Source of the DNA: Sulfurospirillum sp. UBA1314
Lineage (GTDB): Bacteria; Campylobacterota; Campylobacteria; Campylobacterales; Sulfurospirillaceae
Length of the DNA stretch: 21,265 nucleotides
Assembly: GCA_002307095.1 (NCBI GenBank)
Contig: DBTO01000022.1
Coordinates: 1 to 21,265 of the forward strand
Reading direction: 5' to 3'
The notes beneath the pieces are model-generated. The model did not search any database. It was not told where the DNA came from and saw only the letters and a program-made list of their open reading frames with translations. A program made the position numbers and the translations under genes. Below, in pieces: positions 1 through 6,169 of this stretch. Each line of letters opens with the position of its first letter. The first letter of the stretch is position 1.

Positions 1-2
1 CA

Positions 3-98
3 AAACTTCCAACCCTCATCCGTGAACATCGTGGCATCTATTGCAAGATCGTCCAAAGCGGTGTGGTCACGAAAGAGTCGAATGTCGTATTGCTTTAA
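3..98 (+). CDS. MOSC-domain-like protein, 3' end only
   Basis: An open frame enters from the left edge and ends at a TAA at 96-98, giving 31 visible residues. The tail reads RGIYCKIVQSG then VVTKESNVVLL, which resembles the last strand of MOSC domains, the molybdenum-cofactor/sulfur-carrier fold found in YiiM- and MoaC/MogA-associated proteins. Such proteins typically end with a pattern like 'GxYaxVlxgGxVkvGdxVxLL'. Known MOSC proteins transfer or bind sulfur or handle N-hydroxylated bases. Which of these applies cannot be told from this fragment. The gene is followed at once by a strong hairpin, which supports a true gene end here. The start lies outside the window. The family call rests only on this short tail, so it is tentative. 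Confidence 0.5.
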   Translation, partial: KLPTLIREHRGIYCKIVQSGVVTKESNVVLL

Positions 99-144
99 AA
101 CCAATTATTCTCTTTTTACATGTAAGAATAGAATAATTGGTTTT
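97..144. terminator. Long bidirectional hairpin terminator with TTACATGTAA at its tip
   Basis: The arms AAAACCAATTATTCT (97-111) and AGAATAATTGGTTTT (130-144) are perfectly complementary over 15 bases. The interior continues to pair because it contains the self-complementary TTACATGTAA at 116-125. The A-run on the left and the T-run on the right give a U-tract in either direction. It starts inside the stop codon of the MOSC-like gene and lies downstream of the convergent nuclease-STAND gene, so it could end both transcripts. Confidence 0.75.
116..125. repeat. TTACATGTAA palindrome, copy 1 (intergenic)
   Basis: Exact 10-base palindrome at the apex of the 97-144 hairpin. It is the leftmost of nine exact copies in the window. 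Confidence 0.8.
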
Positions 145-247
145 ATAACAATGAAGGCTTTATTGTTTGTATAAATGACCCTTTTCCCCAGATCTCTAAA
201 AATCTATAATATTTGAATCTTTATAAACACGCATTTTCATTGTAGGA

Positions 248-257
248 TACATGTAAA
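248..257. repeat. Near copy of the palindrome (ATACATGTAA)
   Basis: One mismatch to TTACATGTAA. It is intergenic, about 35 bases beyond the 3' end of the nuclease-STAND gene, and marks the left limit of the motif-free accessory segment. Confidence 0.5.
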
Positions 258-289
258 AAATTAGAGGAATAAAAATTATTAACCTATTT

Positions 290-3046
290 TTAAAACAGCC
301 TCCCTCCTTTATCTTCTTTGTTAGGACGACCAGGTGGAGTTGGGATTCTTGAAGTTTCTATTCCCTTTTTTATCCAACCAGACCATTGGCTCAATATTCC
401 ACCATTTCTTATTTTTGATCCTTCTGACCAATTCAATTGGAATTCATCTGATATACGTCCAGCCAAATCTTTATTAGAAATATTTGGTATTTGATTTAGT
501 ATTTCAATACATCGCAATAATGAATCTTCATTTTTTGCTACCGACCAAATAGCTTCCAATGCCCCACCGTATTTATTAATTGATTCACTGTTAAGCGTGA
601 TAATATTTTTTGTTACTGAAATAAGTTCTAATCTTTTTAAAACTGATAATGCATTTCTGCTAACATTTTCTACTTTTTTAGATTCCTGTTTGATAGCTTC
701 TATTAGTTCGAAAACAGCATATGGTGAAACAGAAACAGAAAATACCTTTCCTCTTTGTTTCCCTCTTCTTGCTAATCCTTCTATATCAGCAATAGGTGAT
801 CCTAAATCTTGAACAATAACATTTTTACCTGCTCTCGAAAGAAAACCAGCATATGTGAGAAAATTAGTTAACTTATTTGAATATGTTAACCATGTTTTTT
901 CATCAAAGTTTGCTTTTGGTAGACTTTCGATTAATGTTTCTTGAATTTGGCTTTGTTGAATGGTCTTTCCAGCATACTTTTTATATAGAAGTATTTTTAA
1001 AGAATGTTTATCCAATTTATTTCTCAATAGTTTAAGTATTACTTCTTGTGTATAAATAGAGATACTCTGGTGAAGCTTAAATGTAGTACCATCTCTTTCA
1101 GCCAAACCGAACATTACTAAATCCGCACCTATATTCCATATAGTTCTCTCATTTAAAGAGACTTTTTTTGCTAGTTCCGTTGAGTCGATAAATTGATTAT
1201 TTACAAGTCTTTTACAAATATTTAGCATAGAAGATGGATCGGAGGTAGGTATATAGTTAAACGGAATAACTGGTACTCTTCCTATTAATAGATAATCTTT
1301 AAATATATCCCAATATATATTAAGTCTATCGCCACTTTTTACTACCAATCGCTTATGTACTAGAGTATTTAAAATCACAAGTCCTGAAGTCTCTATAATT
1401 TCACTCCAATCGGCAGGCGCTTTTTGTGCAATTAGTCTAAGGCATGTTAATTCTTGTGGTAATAATGATTCCAAATCTGATTCAAATAAACGACCAACAT
1501 CTAAATCAACAAGTATTGATTTAGAACCTTCACCTTTAATTATTCCCTCATATAAATTAATACATAGTTTTTTTAGTAGCCAAGGGAAACCTTGACTAGA
1601 CTGTGTAATTTGATGTCTAGTTCCAGCATTAACTTTCTGATTTATTTCTTTTTCAAATCTAGTAATAGATTTAGAAATTTCTCCATTGTCAAAAACATCA
1701 AGTCTATATTCTCGCCTGTGATCTGAGAGTTCATGCCACATGTGATAGGCAGGATGATCTTGCTGGGTAGTACTATCCGTTTTCCATGCAAAACCCAAAA
1801 CAAAATTTCTTTTACTACCCGCAACATCTAGCAGTAAATCTTTTGCAGTTTTAAAGATACCAAATAGCTCTGGTTTTGAGTACAGTTCTTCAAATTGATC
1901 AAATATCAGACAAATTACTTGTCTTTTTTCATCCAAAGAGTCAAAATATTTTTGAATATTTGGTGAATTCAATGGTGCTGAAGGATCTGTTAAATTTAAA
2001 TCCATTCTATTCCCGAATCCATTGTTTTGCGCTTCTTTTAAGCATGTAAGGAAAGATGATAAAATGTAAAACGGAGCCCTAGCCCCACGTATATCAACTG
2101 CATATACAAAGTATTTATTTTTATAATGGTTGTTTCGAGACCTGTCTCGAAGTTTTGCAATTAGTGAGCTTTTTCCTAATCCTGAATTCCCAGTAATAGC
2201 AAATACTCTACTACCATTATTGCCTTTTGCTGATTCTAAGAAATTAAAAATTTCTTTTTGTGTGGAGTCTCTTCCGACAAAATCTTGTGGTCTTGCAGGT
2301 CTATAATCATTCCAAGATTCACCCGTTTGTACTTCTACAACGGTAGGAAATATTGATGGAATTGTTATTTTCTCAGCACTATCATCTTTTAAGCCAATAC
2401 GTAAATTGTAATCTGTTAGTGTAGTCTCAAGGCTTGATAGATTATTTAAAGTTGCTTCATCTTGTATTTGTTTTCCATTTGTGGCATTATATACAAGGAC
2501 ACCATAGGGTGATCCACCATTTAACGTATATACGCACCAATACATTCCATATTGACTGACCAATAAAATCCATTCACCTAGAAATTCTTTGCCATTAATA
2601 AAATTTTCTGCATGAGAAATAGGTGGACGAGTAATTATTGAAGAATCTTGTAACGAATTTATTAAGAGATCTGGTGAATAAAAGCTGAGTTTAGATGACT
2701 TATCTTTAGGCTTTGAATTCCAGTTTTCAACAAATCCTTTTGCATCCTTTGTAAAATTTGATGTTGATATTAACCATCCCTCTGAATATTCCTCAGAATC
2801 GACTGTTCCCCAGAGTTGTCTCAGGATTGGTGCTGAAATTGGATCTTTTTGAGCTTTACACTCAACATAAATGATTTTGTTATTAACTTTATGTTGGCAT
2901 AATAAATCTAGTTCAGCTCCTATTATTCTAATCTCTTGTATAACGTTGTACCCTTGTGCCTCAAGAAGTTTTTTTGAAAGAGATTCTAACAGATCACCTT
3001 TTTGCTTATTACTTTCATCATTTTTGCAAGCAACTTCTATTTTCAT
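290..3046 (-). CDS. Mrr-like endonuclease fused to STAND-type P-loop NTPase (probable anti-phage defence protein)
   Basis: 918 residues. Residues 15-110 look like an Mrr-type PD-(D/E)xK nuclease: E21 in the first helix, D47 in GAELDLL, and E62-x-K64 in YVECKA. A linker/sensor region of about 140 residues leads to FVGRD (256-260), Walker A GNSGLGKSS (286-294) and Walker B ending in DQFEEL (383-388), a signature of STAND/NACHT-like NTPases. Residues 450-918 are helical and contain stretches resembling winged-helix units. No TPR or WD40 repeat is obvious. Known nuclease-STAND proteins (the Avs families, for example) sense phage proteins, oligomerise and cleave DNA. This role is inferred here. 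The gene is monocistronic, with its own extended -10 promoter and a weak Shine-Dalgarno. The start at 3046 is the only one that keeps the full nuclease domain. It is AT-richer than the che genes, suggesting transfer. Confidence 0.85.
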   Translation of the reverse strand: MKIEVACKNDESNKQKGDLLESLSKKLLEAQGYNVIQEIRIIGAELDLLCQHKVNNKIIYVECKAQKDPISAPILRQLWGTVDSEEYSEGWLISTSNFTKDAKGFVENWNSKPKDKSSKLSFYSPDLLINSLQDSSIITRPPISHAENFINGKEFLGEWILLVSQYGMYWCVYTLNGGSPYGVLVYNATNGKQIQDEATLNNLSSLETTLTDYNLRIGLKDDSAEKITIPSIFPTVVEVQTGESWNDYRPARPQDFVGRDSTQKEIFNFLESAKGNNGSRVFAITGNSGLGKSSLIAKLRDRSRNNHYKNKYFVYAVDIRGARAPFYILSSFLTCLKEAQNNGFGNRMDLNLTDPSAPLNSPNIQKYFDSLDEKRQVICLIFDQFEELYSKPELFGIFKTAKDLLLDVAGSKRNFVLGFAWKTDSTTQQDHPAYHMWHELSDHRREYRLDVFDNGEISKSITRFEKEINQKVNAGTRHQITQSSQGFPWLLKKLCINLYEGIIKGEGSKSILVDLDVGRLFESDLESLLPQELTCLRLIAQKAPADWSEIIETSGLVILNTLVHKRLVVKSGDRLNIYWDIFKDYLLIGRVPVIPFNYIPTSDPSSMLNICKRLVNNQFIDSTELAKKVSLNERTIWNIGADLVMFGLAERDGTTFKLHQSISIYTQEVILKLLRNKLDKHSLKILLYKKYAGKTIQQSQIQETLIESLPKANFDEKTWLTYSNKLTNFLTYAGFLSRAGKNVIVQDLGSPIADIEGLARRGKQRGKVFSVSVSPYAVFELIEAIKQESKKVENVSRNALSVLKRLELISVTKNIITLNSESINKYGGALEAIWSVAKNEDSLLRCIEILNQIPNISNKDLAGRISDEFQLNWSEGSKIRNGGILSQWSGWIKKGIETSRIPTPPGRPNKEDKGGRLF

Positions 3047-3087
3047 TATTTCTTACTCTCAGCAGAAAACAAGTCTTATTTTTTCTT

Positions 3088-3096
3088 TTTATAGCA
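3088..3096 (-). promoter_or_regulatory. Extended -10 promoter of the nuclease-STAND gene
   Basis: On the minus strand TGCTATAAA matches the extended -10 form TGnTATAAT with one mismatch. The predicted start is about 35 bases before the ATG at 3046. No clear -35 box is seen, which is common for the vegetative sigma factor in this group. Confidence 0.4.
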
Positions 3097-3654
3097 CTCT
3101 AAAATAAATTTTCCGTCTATATTACTTTCTTAAATGAATCGTGTTAATGAAGAAAAATGAAAATATAAGGGTGTGATTTTTATTTTGACCCAACAATCGC
3201 CTAAATTAGGCTGTAAAATTCTATCTAAATTCCGTTCATAAATCTTTAACATGACAAGGATAAAAGAAACCATTTTTACTTTTATATTCCTTATTTATTT
3301 GTCAAGAGAAGCACACAACCAAGCTCCTTTCTAAAATATATGTTTAATAGAAGAGCTTTCTTGGTCAATGAAGGTACGACATTGACAATGCAATACGCAG
3401 ATGGCAAGTGAAAAATTTCTCCATGAGAATTCTTTTTTATCAAAGACTTAGAGACTATTGTCTCTAGTAGCTAATACATTTAAAAGATTATGAAAGACTG
3501 CTAATGAGGTTAGAATATAGCTTGAAAAGTGCTTTTTTTTCAGCGGGTACACATCGCGGTATATTTACAAAGATGGCTTGAGAAATGGTAGATTAGGGAC
3601 GATTGAATTATAATTTAAAATGTCTGCTTATAGGTGTTTTAAATATATTCTATA
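3097..3654. other. AT-rich gap without a supported gene
   Basis: The 608 bases between the two defence loci (3047-3654) hold only the promoter above and very short frames. One at 3251-3334 would encode 27 residues with a hydrophobic centre (KETIFTFIFLIYLS). Another at 3340-3411 reads MFNRRAFLVNEG then TTLTMQYADGK and looks like a scrap of a real protein. Neither has a Shine-Dalgarno. No clear terminator, repeat or mobile-element end is visible. The stretch may be decayed remnants of earlier insertions. Confidence 0.4.
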
Positions 3655-4008
3655 TTATTTTTTACCGTAAAAATCATTGATTGTATTTTTTAAAATCGGT
3701 AAATTGTACCTAATAACATCTTCGATAATAGAATCATCAGTACTATCATAATCATGTGCTATATAGTTTCTTACGGCACCAATACCTCTTAAATCCCTAT
3801 CTGAAAAATGTTCTAAAATTTTAAATTCATTTTCGTCTTTTAGTTTGGCAAACTGTTCTGCTATTCGAACAATGTTCATTCTAATTGCAGGCTTTATGAT
3901 TTTGTCATTGATGGATTCTGTTGTTTTTAAACTATTCTCATTCAGGATGAAATCAATGTTATCTATACATTCCAAGATTTTATCGAGTCTTGTTTGCGCT
4001 TTAGACAT
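3655..4008 (-). CDS. hepT: HepT-like HEPN toxin
   Basis: 117 residues if started at the ATG at 4008, which begins MSKAQTRLDK. A longer reading from 4050 would overlap its partner by 50 bases and adds no conserved sequence. It is all-helical, with the HEPN ribonuclease motif R80-NYIA-H85-D-Y87. In the studied HepT/MntA pairs the Arg and His are the RNase site, and the Tyr two residues after the His is AMPylated by MntA to silence the toxin. All three residues are present, so the toxin looks intact. The gene overlaps the mntA-like gene by 8 bases and is translated after it, the usual antitoxin-first order. It probably acts in the cytoplasm on tRNA or mRNA. Family confidence is high; the phenotype (phage defence or plasmid stability) is inferred. 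Confidence 0.88.
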   Translation of the reverse strand: MSKAQTRLDKILECIDNIDFILNENSLKTTESINDKIIKPAIRMNIVRIAEQFAKLKDENEFKILEHFSDRDLRGIGAVRNYIAHDYDSTDDSIIEDVIRYNLPILKNTINDFYGKK

Positions 4009-4303
4009 ACAGAGCCTTTTGCAATAAAGCTTTATTGCTATCGGAGACAAAATCTACTCTTGTTTTTAAGTGGTTTTCTAAATCTTGTTTAATTTCATCA
4101 AGCCTTATAAGCTTTGAAAAGCCATCTTGATACTTTTGAGAAAATTTATCATAATCAAGGTGATAGATAATGTCTATATCACTAAAAGGCGTTTGTTTGT
4201 TTTGGGCATAACTACCAAATAAGCCCAATAAAACAATGCCCTCACTCTCATAGAGAGGTTTTAATTGTTTCAGCACGTTCAAAATGTCATTTTTAGTTTG
4301 CAT
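4001..4303 (-). CDS. mntA: MntA-like minimal nucleotidyltransferase antitoxin
   Basis: 100 residues, typical length for a minimal nucleotidyltransferase. The active-site pattern is complete: G30-S31 in GLFGSYA, D42-x-D44 in FSDIDII, and a third acidic residue, D84, in TRVDFVS. In characterised pairs this enzyme transfers AMP from ATP to the Tyr of the cognate HEPN toxin. It is the first gene of a two-gene operon. Its TAA is embedded in the sequence containing the hepT ATG, which suggests translational coupling. A GAAAGGGG Shine-Dalgarno (4311-4318) lies 7 bases before the ATG, and an extended -10 sits further upstream. The neighbouring nuclease-STAND gene supports a defence-island setting. 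Confidence 0.9.
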   Translation of the reverse strand: MQTKNDILNVLKQLKPLYESEGIVLLGLFGSYAQNKQTPFSDIDIIYHLDYDKFSQKYQDGFSKLIRLDEIKQDLENHLKTRVDFVSDSNKALLQKALYV

Positions 4304-4330
4304 ACACTAACCCCTTTCTCAATCGAGTAT

Positions 4331-4339
4331 ATTATAGCA
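4331..4339 (-). promoter_or_regulatory. Extended -10 promoter of the mntA-hepT operon
   Basis: The minus strand reads TGCTATAAT, a perfect extended -10 (TGnTATAAT), about 28 bases before the mntA ATG. There is no good -35 at the expected distance. The nuclease-STAND gene has a nearly identical element, TGCTATAAA. Confidence 0.55.
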
Positions 4340-4398
4340 TACAAGACTGAAGACCAAATGTTTCAGAGATTTTTGAAGAGTTCTAAAAAAAGCAAGTG

Positions 4399-4410
4399 TT
4401 TACATGTAAA
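4399..4410. repeat. TTTACATGTAAA palindrome, copy 2 (intergenic)
   Basis: Perfect 12-base palindrome between the tRNA-Ala 3' end and the mntA promoter. It sits in the longer context GTTTACATGTAAAGCATGG, shared with the copy at 8165-8176. It is the first copy to the right of the accessory segment. Confidence 0.85.
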
Positions 4411-4473
4411 GCATGGTGCGTATTGAAATAATGGATTGTTTAGAGAGAAGAATAAAGAAGCTATTTTGAAGAA

Positions 4474-4549
4474 TGGTGGAGCATAGCGGGATCGAACCGC
4501 TGACCTCGACGCTGCCAGCGTCGCGCTCTCCCAGCTGAGCTAATGCCCC
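4474..4549 (-). tRNA. tRNA-Ala (anticodon GGC)
   Basis: 76 bases with CCA encoded. The acceptor stem is GGGGCAT/ATGCTCC with a terminal G-U-type pair, followed by discriminator A and CCA. The D arm is AGCTCAGCTGGGAGAGC. The anticodon stem CGACG/CGTCG encloses the 7-base loop CTGGCAG, giving anticodon GGC. The T arm carries GGTTCGATCC. The 3' end faces the accessory segment at 256-4398, the orientation expected for tRNA-targeted integration, although no duplicated 3' end is visible in this window. Confidence 0.97.
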
Positions 4550-4597
4550 ACACAAAGTGGAAATGAGATTCTAACCAAGCGTAGCTTAAGAAAAGCT

Positions 4598-5116
4598 CTA
4601 AGCGGCGATCTTTTTTGTTTTTTCTGCTTTGATGCTCTCATACGCTTCATGAATCTGTTGAAATTTTGTTGTGGATGCTTTCACGGTTGTTGCATCTTCG
4701 TGAGTGATGGTGTCGGGGTGAAACATTTTGGCAAGGGTGAGGTATTTTTTGCGAATGGAGGCTAGACTCTCTGTCTTTTTAGCATTGAGCAAGCTATAAG
4801 GATCTATTGGTATCTCTTTGAAAGGGCGAATCAACCTTTTTTTAACAAGGCGAATCGGTTTTTGCGAGGCTAAAAGCAGTTTTTCTAGAAACGAGGCATT
4901 GTGTGTTTTAGAGATAAATGCGCAGCTATAGTATAACGAAGCGAGAAAGGCTTGACGTTTTTCACTGGTATGCGGCGTGACAAAGTTGATAAGGGTCTCA
5001 TTGACCCAAAAAGAGCGTCCTAAAATATGCGTTAGAACATGGCTTACATGTAAATAATGTGACGAGTTTTCTGCAATATGAATGGTGATACAATCTGCTC
5101 TTAGACGAAGTTTCAT
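4598..5116 (-). CDS. Small J-domain (DnaJ-like) protein
   Basis: 172 residues. The C-terminal 70 residues form a J domain: DPYSLLN, then a helix II rich in Lys/Arg (IRKKYLTLAK), the invariant HPD at 133-135, and helix III ending in FQQIHEAYESIK. The first 100 residues match no domain I can name. They contain the LHV encoded by a TTACATGTAA palindrome. J domains stimulate the ATPase of DnaK/Hsp70, so this is a specialised co-chaperone rather than canonical DnaJ, since the Gly/Phe region and zinc fingers are missing. An AAAGGAGGAG Shine-Dalgarno (5120-5129) fixes the start. It lies upstream of the tRNA-Ala gene on the same strand and divergent from the che operon. Its client and function are unknown. 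Confidence 0.85.
   Translation of the reverse strand: MKLRLRADCITIHIAENSSHYLHVSHVLTHILGRSFWVNETLINFVTPHTSEKRQAFLASLYYSCAFISKTHNASFLEKLLLASQKPIRLVKKRLIRPFKEIPIDPYSLLNAKKTESLASIRKKYLTLAKMFHPDTITHEDATTVKASTTKFQQIHEAYESIKAEKTKKIAA
5044..5053. repeat. TTACATGTAA palindrome, copy 3 (in J-domain gene)
   Basis: Exact copy within the minus-strand J-domain gene. It encodes Leu22-His23-Val24. Confidence 0.8.
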
Positions 5117-5231
5117 CTTCTCCTCCTTTGCTTAAGAGTGATTAAAGCAAAAGTGATTCCTTCTCTTAGATTATCCTTCATTACGGTTAACGCATCTTTA
5201 ATATTCTTTAAGCTATATTTACAAAAGTTAC

Positions 5232-5237
5232 TATAAT
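5232..5237 (+). promoter_or_regulatory. Candidate -10 box of the che operon
   Basis: TATAAT lies 36 bases before the GTG start of the first che gene, in an AT-rich tract. No convincing -35 is present, and no sigma-54 (GG-N10-GC) or sigma-28 pattern is seen. This suggests vegetative expression rather than flagellar-class control. Confidence 0.5.
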
Positions 5238-5272
5238 AATAGAGTGTAAATGCCTCAATATAAGGAGATTAT

Positions 5273-5659
5273 GTGAGTAAACGAGTAATTTTAGTCGATG
5301 ATTCTAAAACGATTCTTGCAACAGCGCAAATGGCTCTTGAAGAGATGACTAATAAAGGCGTTATTCAGCTTGCCACGTATCTTAATCCTGCAGAACTACG
5401 CAATGCTCTTCTTAGTGGAACCGAAAATTATGATCTTTTGATTAGCGACATTAATATGGCGCAAATGAGTGGGCTAGACCTTGCGGAAGAGCTAAAAACT
5501 CACGATAAATTTAAAAATAGGCCTATTTTAATTCTCACAACAGAAAGCTCTCCAGAGATGAAAGCCCGTGGAAAAGCCATTGGCGTAACAGGCTGGATGG
5601 TCAAACCTTTTAGCGATGACAAACTTGTCAAAGCCATTACAATGGTATTGGGGTTATAA
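5273..5659 (+). CDS. cheY: CheY-like single-domain response regulator
   Basis: 128 residues, a bare receiver domain. The acidic pair D9-D10 in ILVDDSK, phosphoacceptor D59 in LLISDIN, T89/T90 in LILTTES, and K111-P112 in MVKPF are all present, so it should be phosphorylated. The start is GTG at 5273: the nearby ATG at 5271 would meet a stop immediately, and AAGGAG (5262-5267) is well spaced for the GTG. It is the first gene of the che operon, 3 bases before cheW. The expected donor is the CheA encoded downstream. The target could be a flagellar switch, but none is encoded here, so an adaptor or phosphate-sink role is equally possible. Confidence 0.9.
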   Translation: MSKRVILVDDSKTILATAQMALEEMTNKGVIQLATYLNPAELRNALLSGTENYDLLISDINMAQMSGLDLAEELKTHDKFKNRPILILTTESSPEMKARGKAIGVTGWMVKPFSDDKLVKAITMVLGL

Positions 5660-5662
5660 ACG

Positions 5663-6157
5663 ATGGAGGCAAACAAACGTAACGATAGGACGAGCAATCG
5701 TTTTTTGACGTTTTATTTAGAAGATGAAGTGTATGGGGTCCATATCTCGGATGTGAAAGAGATCATTGCAATGATGAAAACGACGCCTGTGCCAAAAACT
5801 CCCAAATTTATTCAAGGAGTGATGAATTTAAGGGGCAATATTATTCCCGTTGTGGATATGCGTCTTAAATTTGATATGCCCTCTATTCCTCCACACATGT
5901 ACACCGCGATTGTCATTATTCAATTAGCTGAAAAACTGATAGGGTTCATTGTGGATAAAGTCGAAGAGGTGATTAATGTGGATGATGAACATATCAGTAT
6001 TCCCCCTGAATTTGGCGGGCATATCGATACTAAATTCATTAAAAATATGGCACAGTACAAGCAAAAAGTCGTCATGATTTTGGATTTGCTTGCTTTGTTT
6101 GGTGAGGACGAGCTTTCTATGGTACAAAATTTAAGTAAAACAGCTAGCGAAGCGTAA
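5663..6157 (+). CDS. cheW: CheW coupling protein
   Basis: 164 residues, normal for CheW. One SH3-like CheW domain spans about residues 12-155. It begins FLTFYLEDEVYGVHISDVKE and includes the typical IQGVMNLRGNIIPVVDMR stretch, the most conserved part of the family. It then runs through IGFIVDKVEEVINV to a final MILDLLALF. CheW bridges chemoreceptor tips and the CheA P5 domain at the inner face of the membrane. The gene sits between the CheY-like gene and the MCP gene with 3- and 12-base gaps, so the receptor, coupler and kinase of this pathway are encoded together. There is no fused receiver, so it is CheW and not CheV. Confidence 0.95.
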   Translation: MEANKRNDRTSNRFLTFYLEDEVYGVHISDVKEIIAMMKTTPVPKTPKFIQGVMNLRGNIIPVVDMRLKFDMPSIPPHMYTAIVIIQLAEKLIGFIVDKVEEVINVDDEHISIPPEFGGHIDTKFIKNMAQYKQKVVMILDLLALFGEDELSMVQNLSKTASEA

Positions 6158-6169
6158 AGGAGCAGGGTA

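Noticed and set aside
3199..3211. Short palindrome GCCTAAATTAGGC
   Set aside because: Only five or six pairs with a one-base centre, no T-run after it, and a single copy. Likely chance.
3251..3334. 27-residue frame with a hydrophobic core, like a type I toxin peptide
   Set aside because: No Shine-Dalgarno, no paired antisense promoter or hairpin, and the length is within chance for AT-rich DNA.
3340..3411. 23-residue frame ending NEGTTLTMQYADGK, protein-like in composition
   Set aside because: Too short, with no ribosome site. It could be a remnant of a lost gene but cannot be assigned.
3540..3560. CAGCGGGTACACATCGCGG as a possible duplicated tRNA 3' end (attachment site)
   Set aside because: It shares only the AGCGGG core with the tRNA-Ala T arm; the rest does not match.
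3620..3670. Short plus-strand frame (MSAYRCFKYILYYFLP) behind a TATAAT
   Set aside because: The -10-like box is adjacent to the ATG, there is no ribosome site, and it overlaps the 3' end of hepT.
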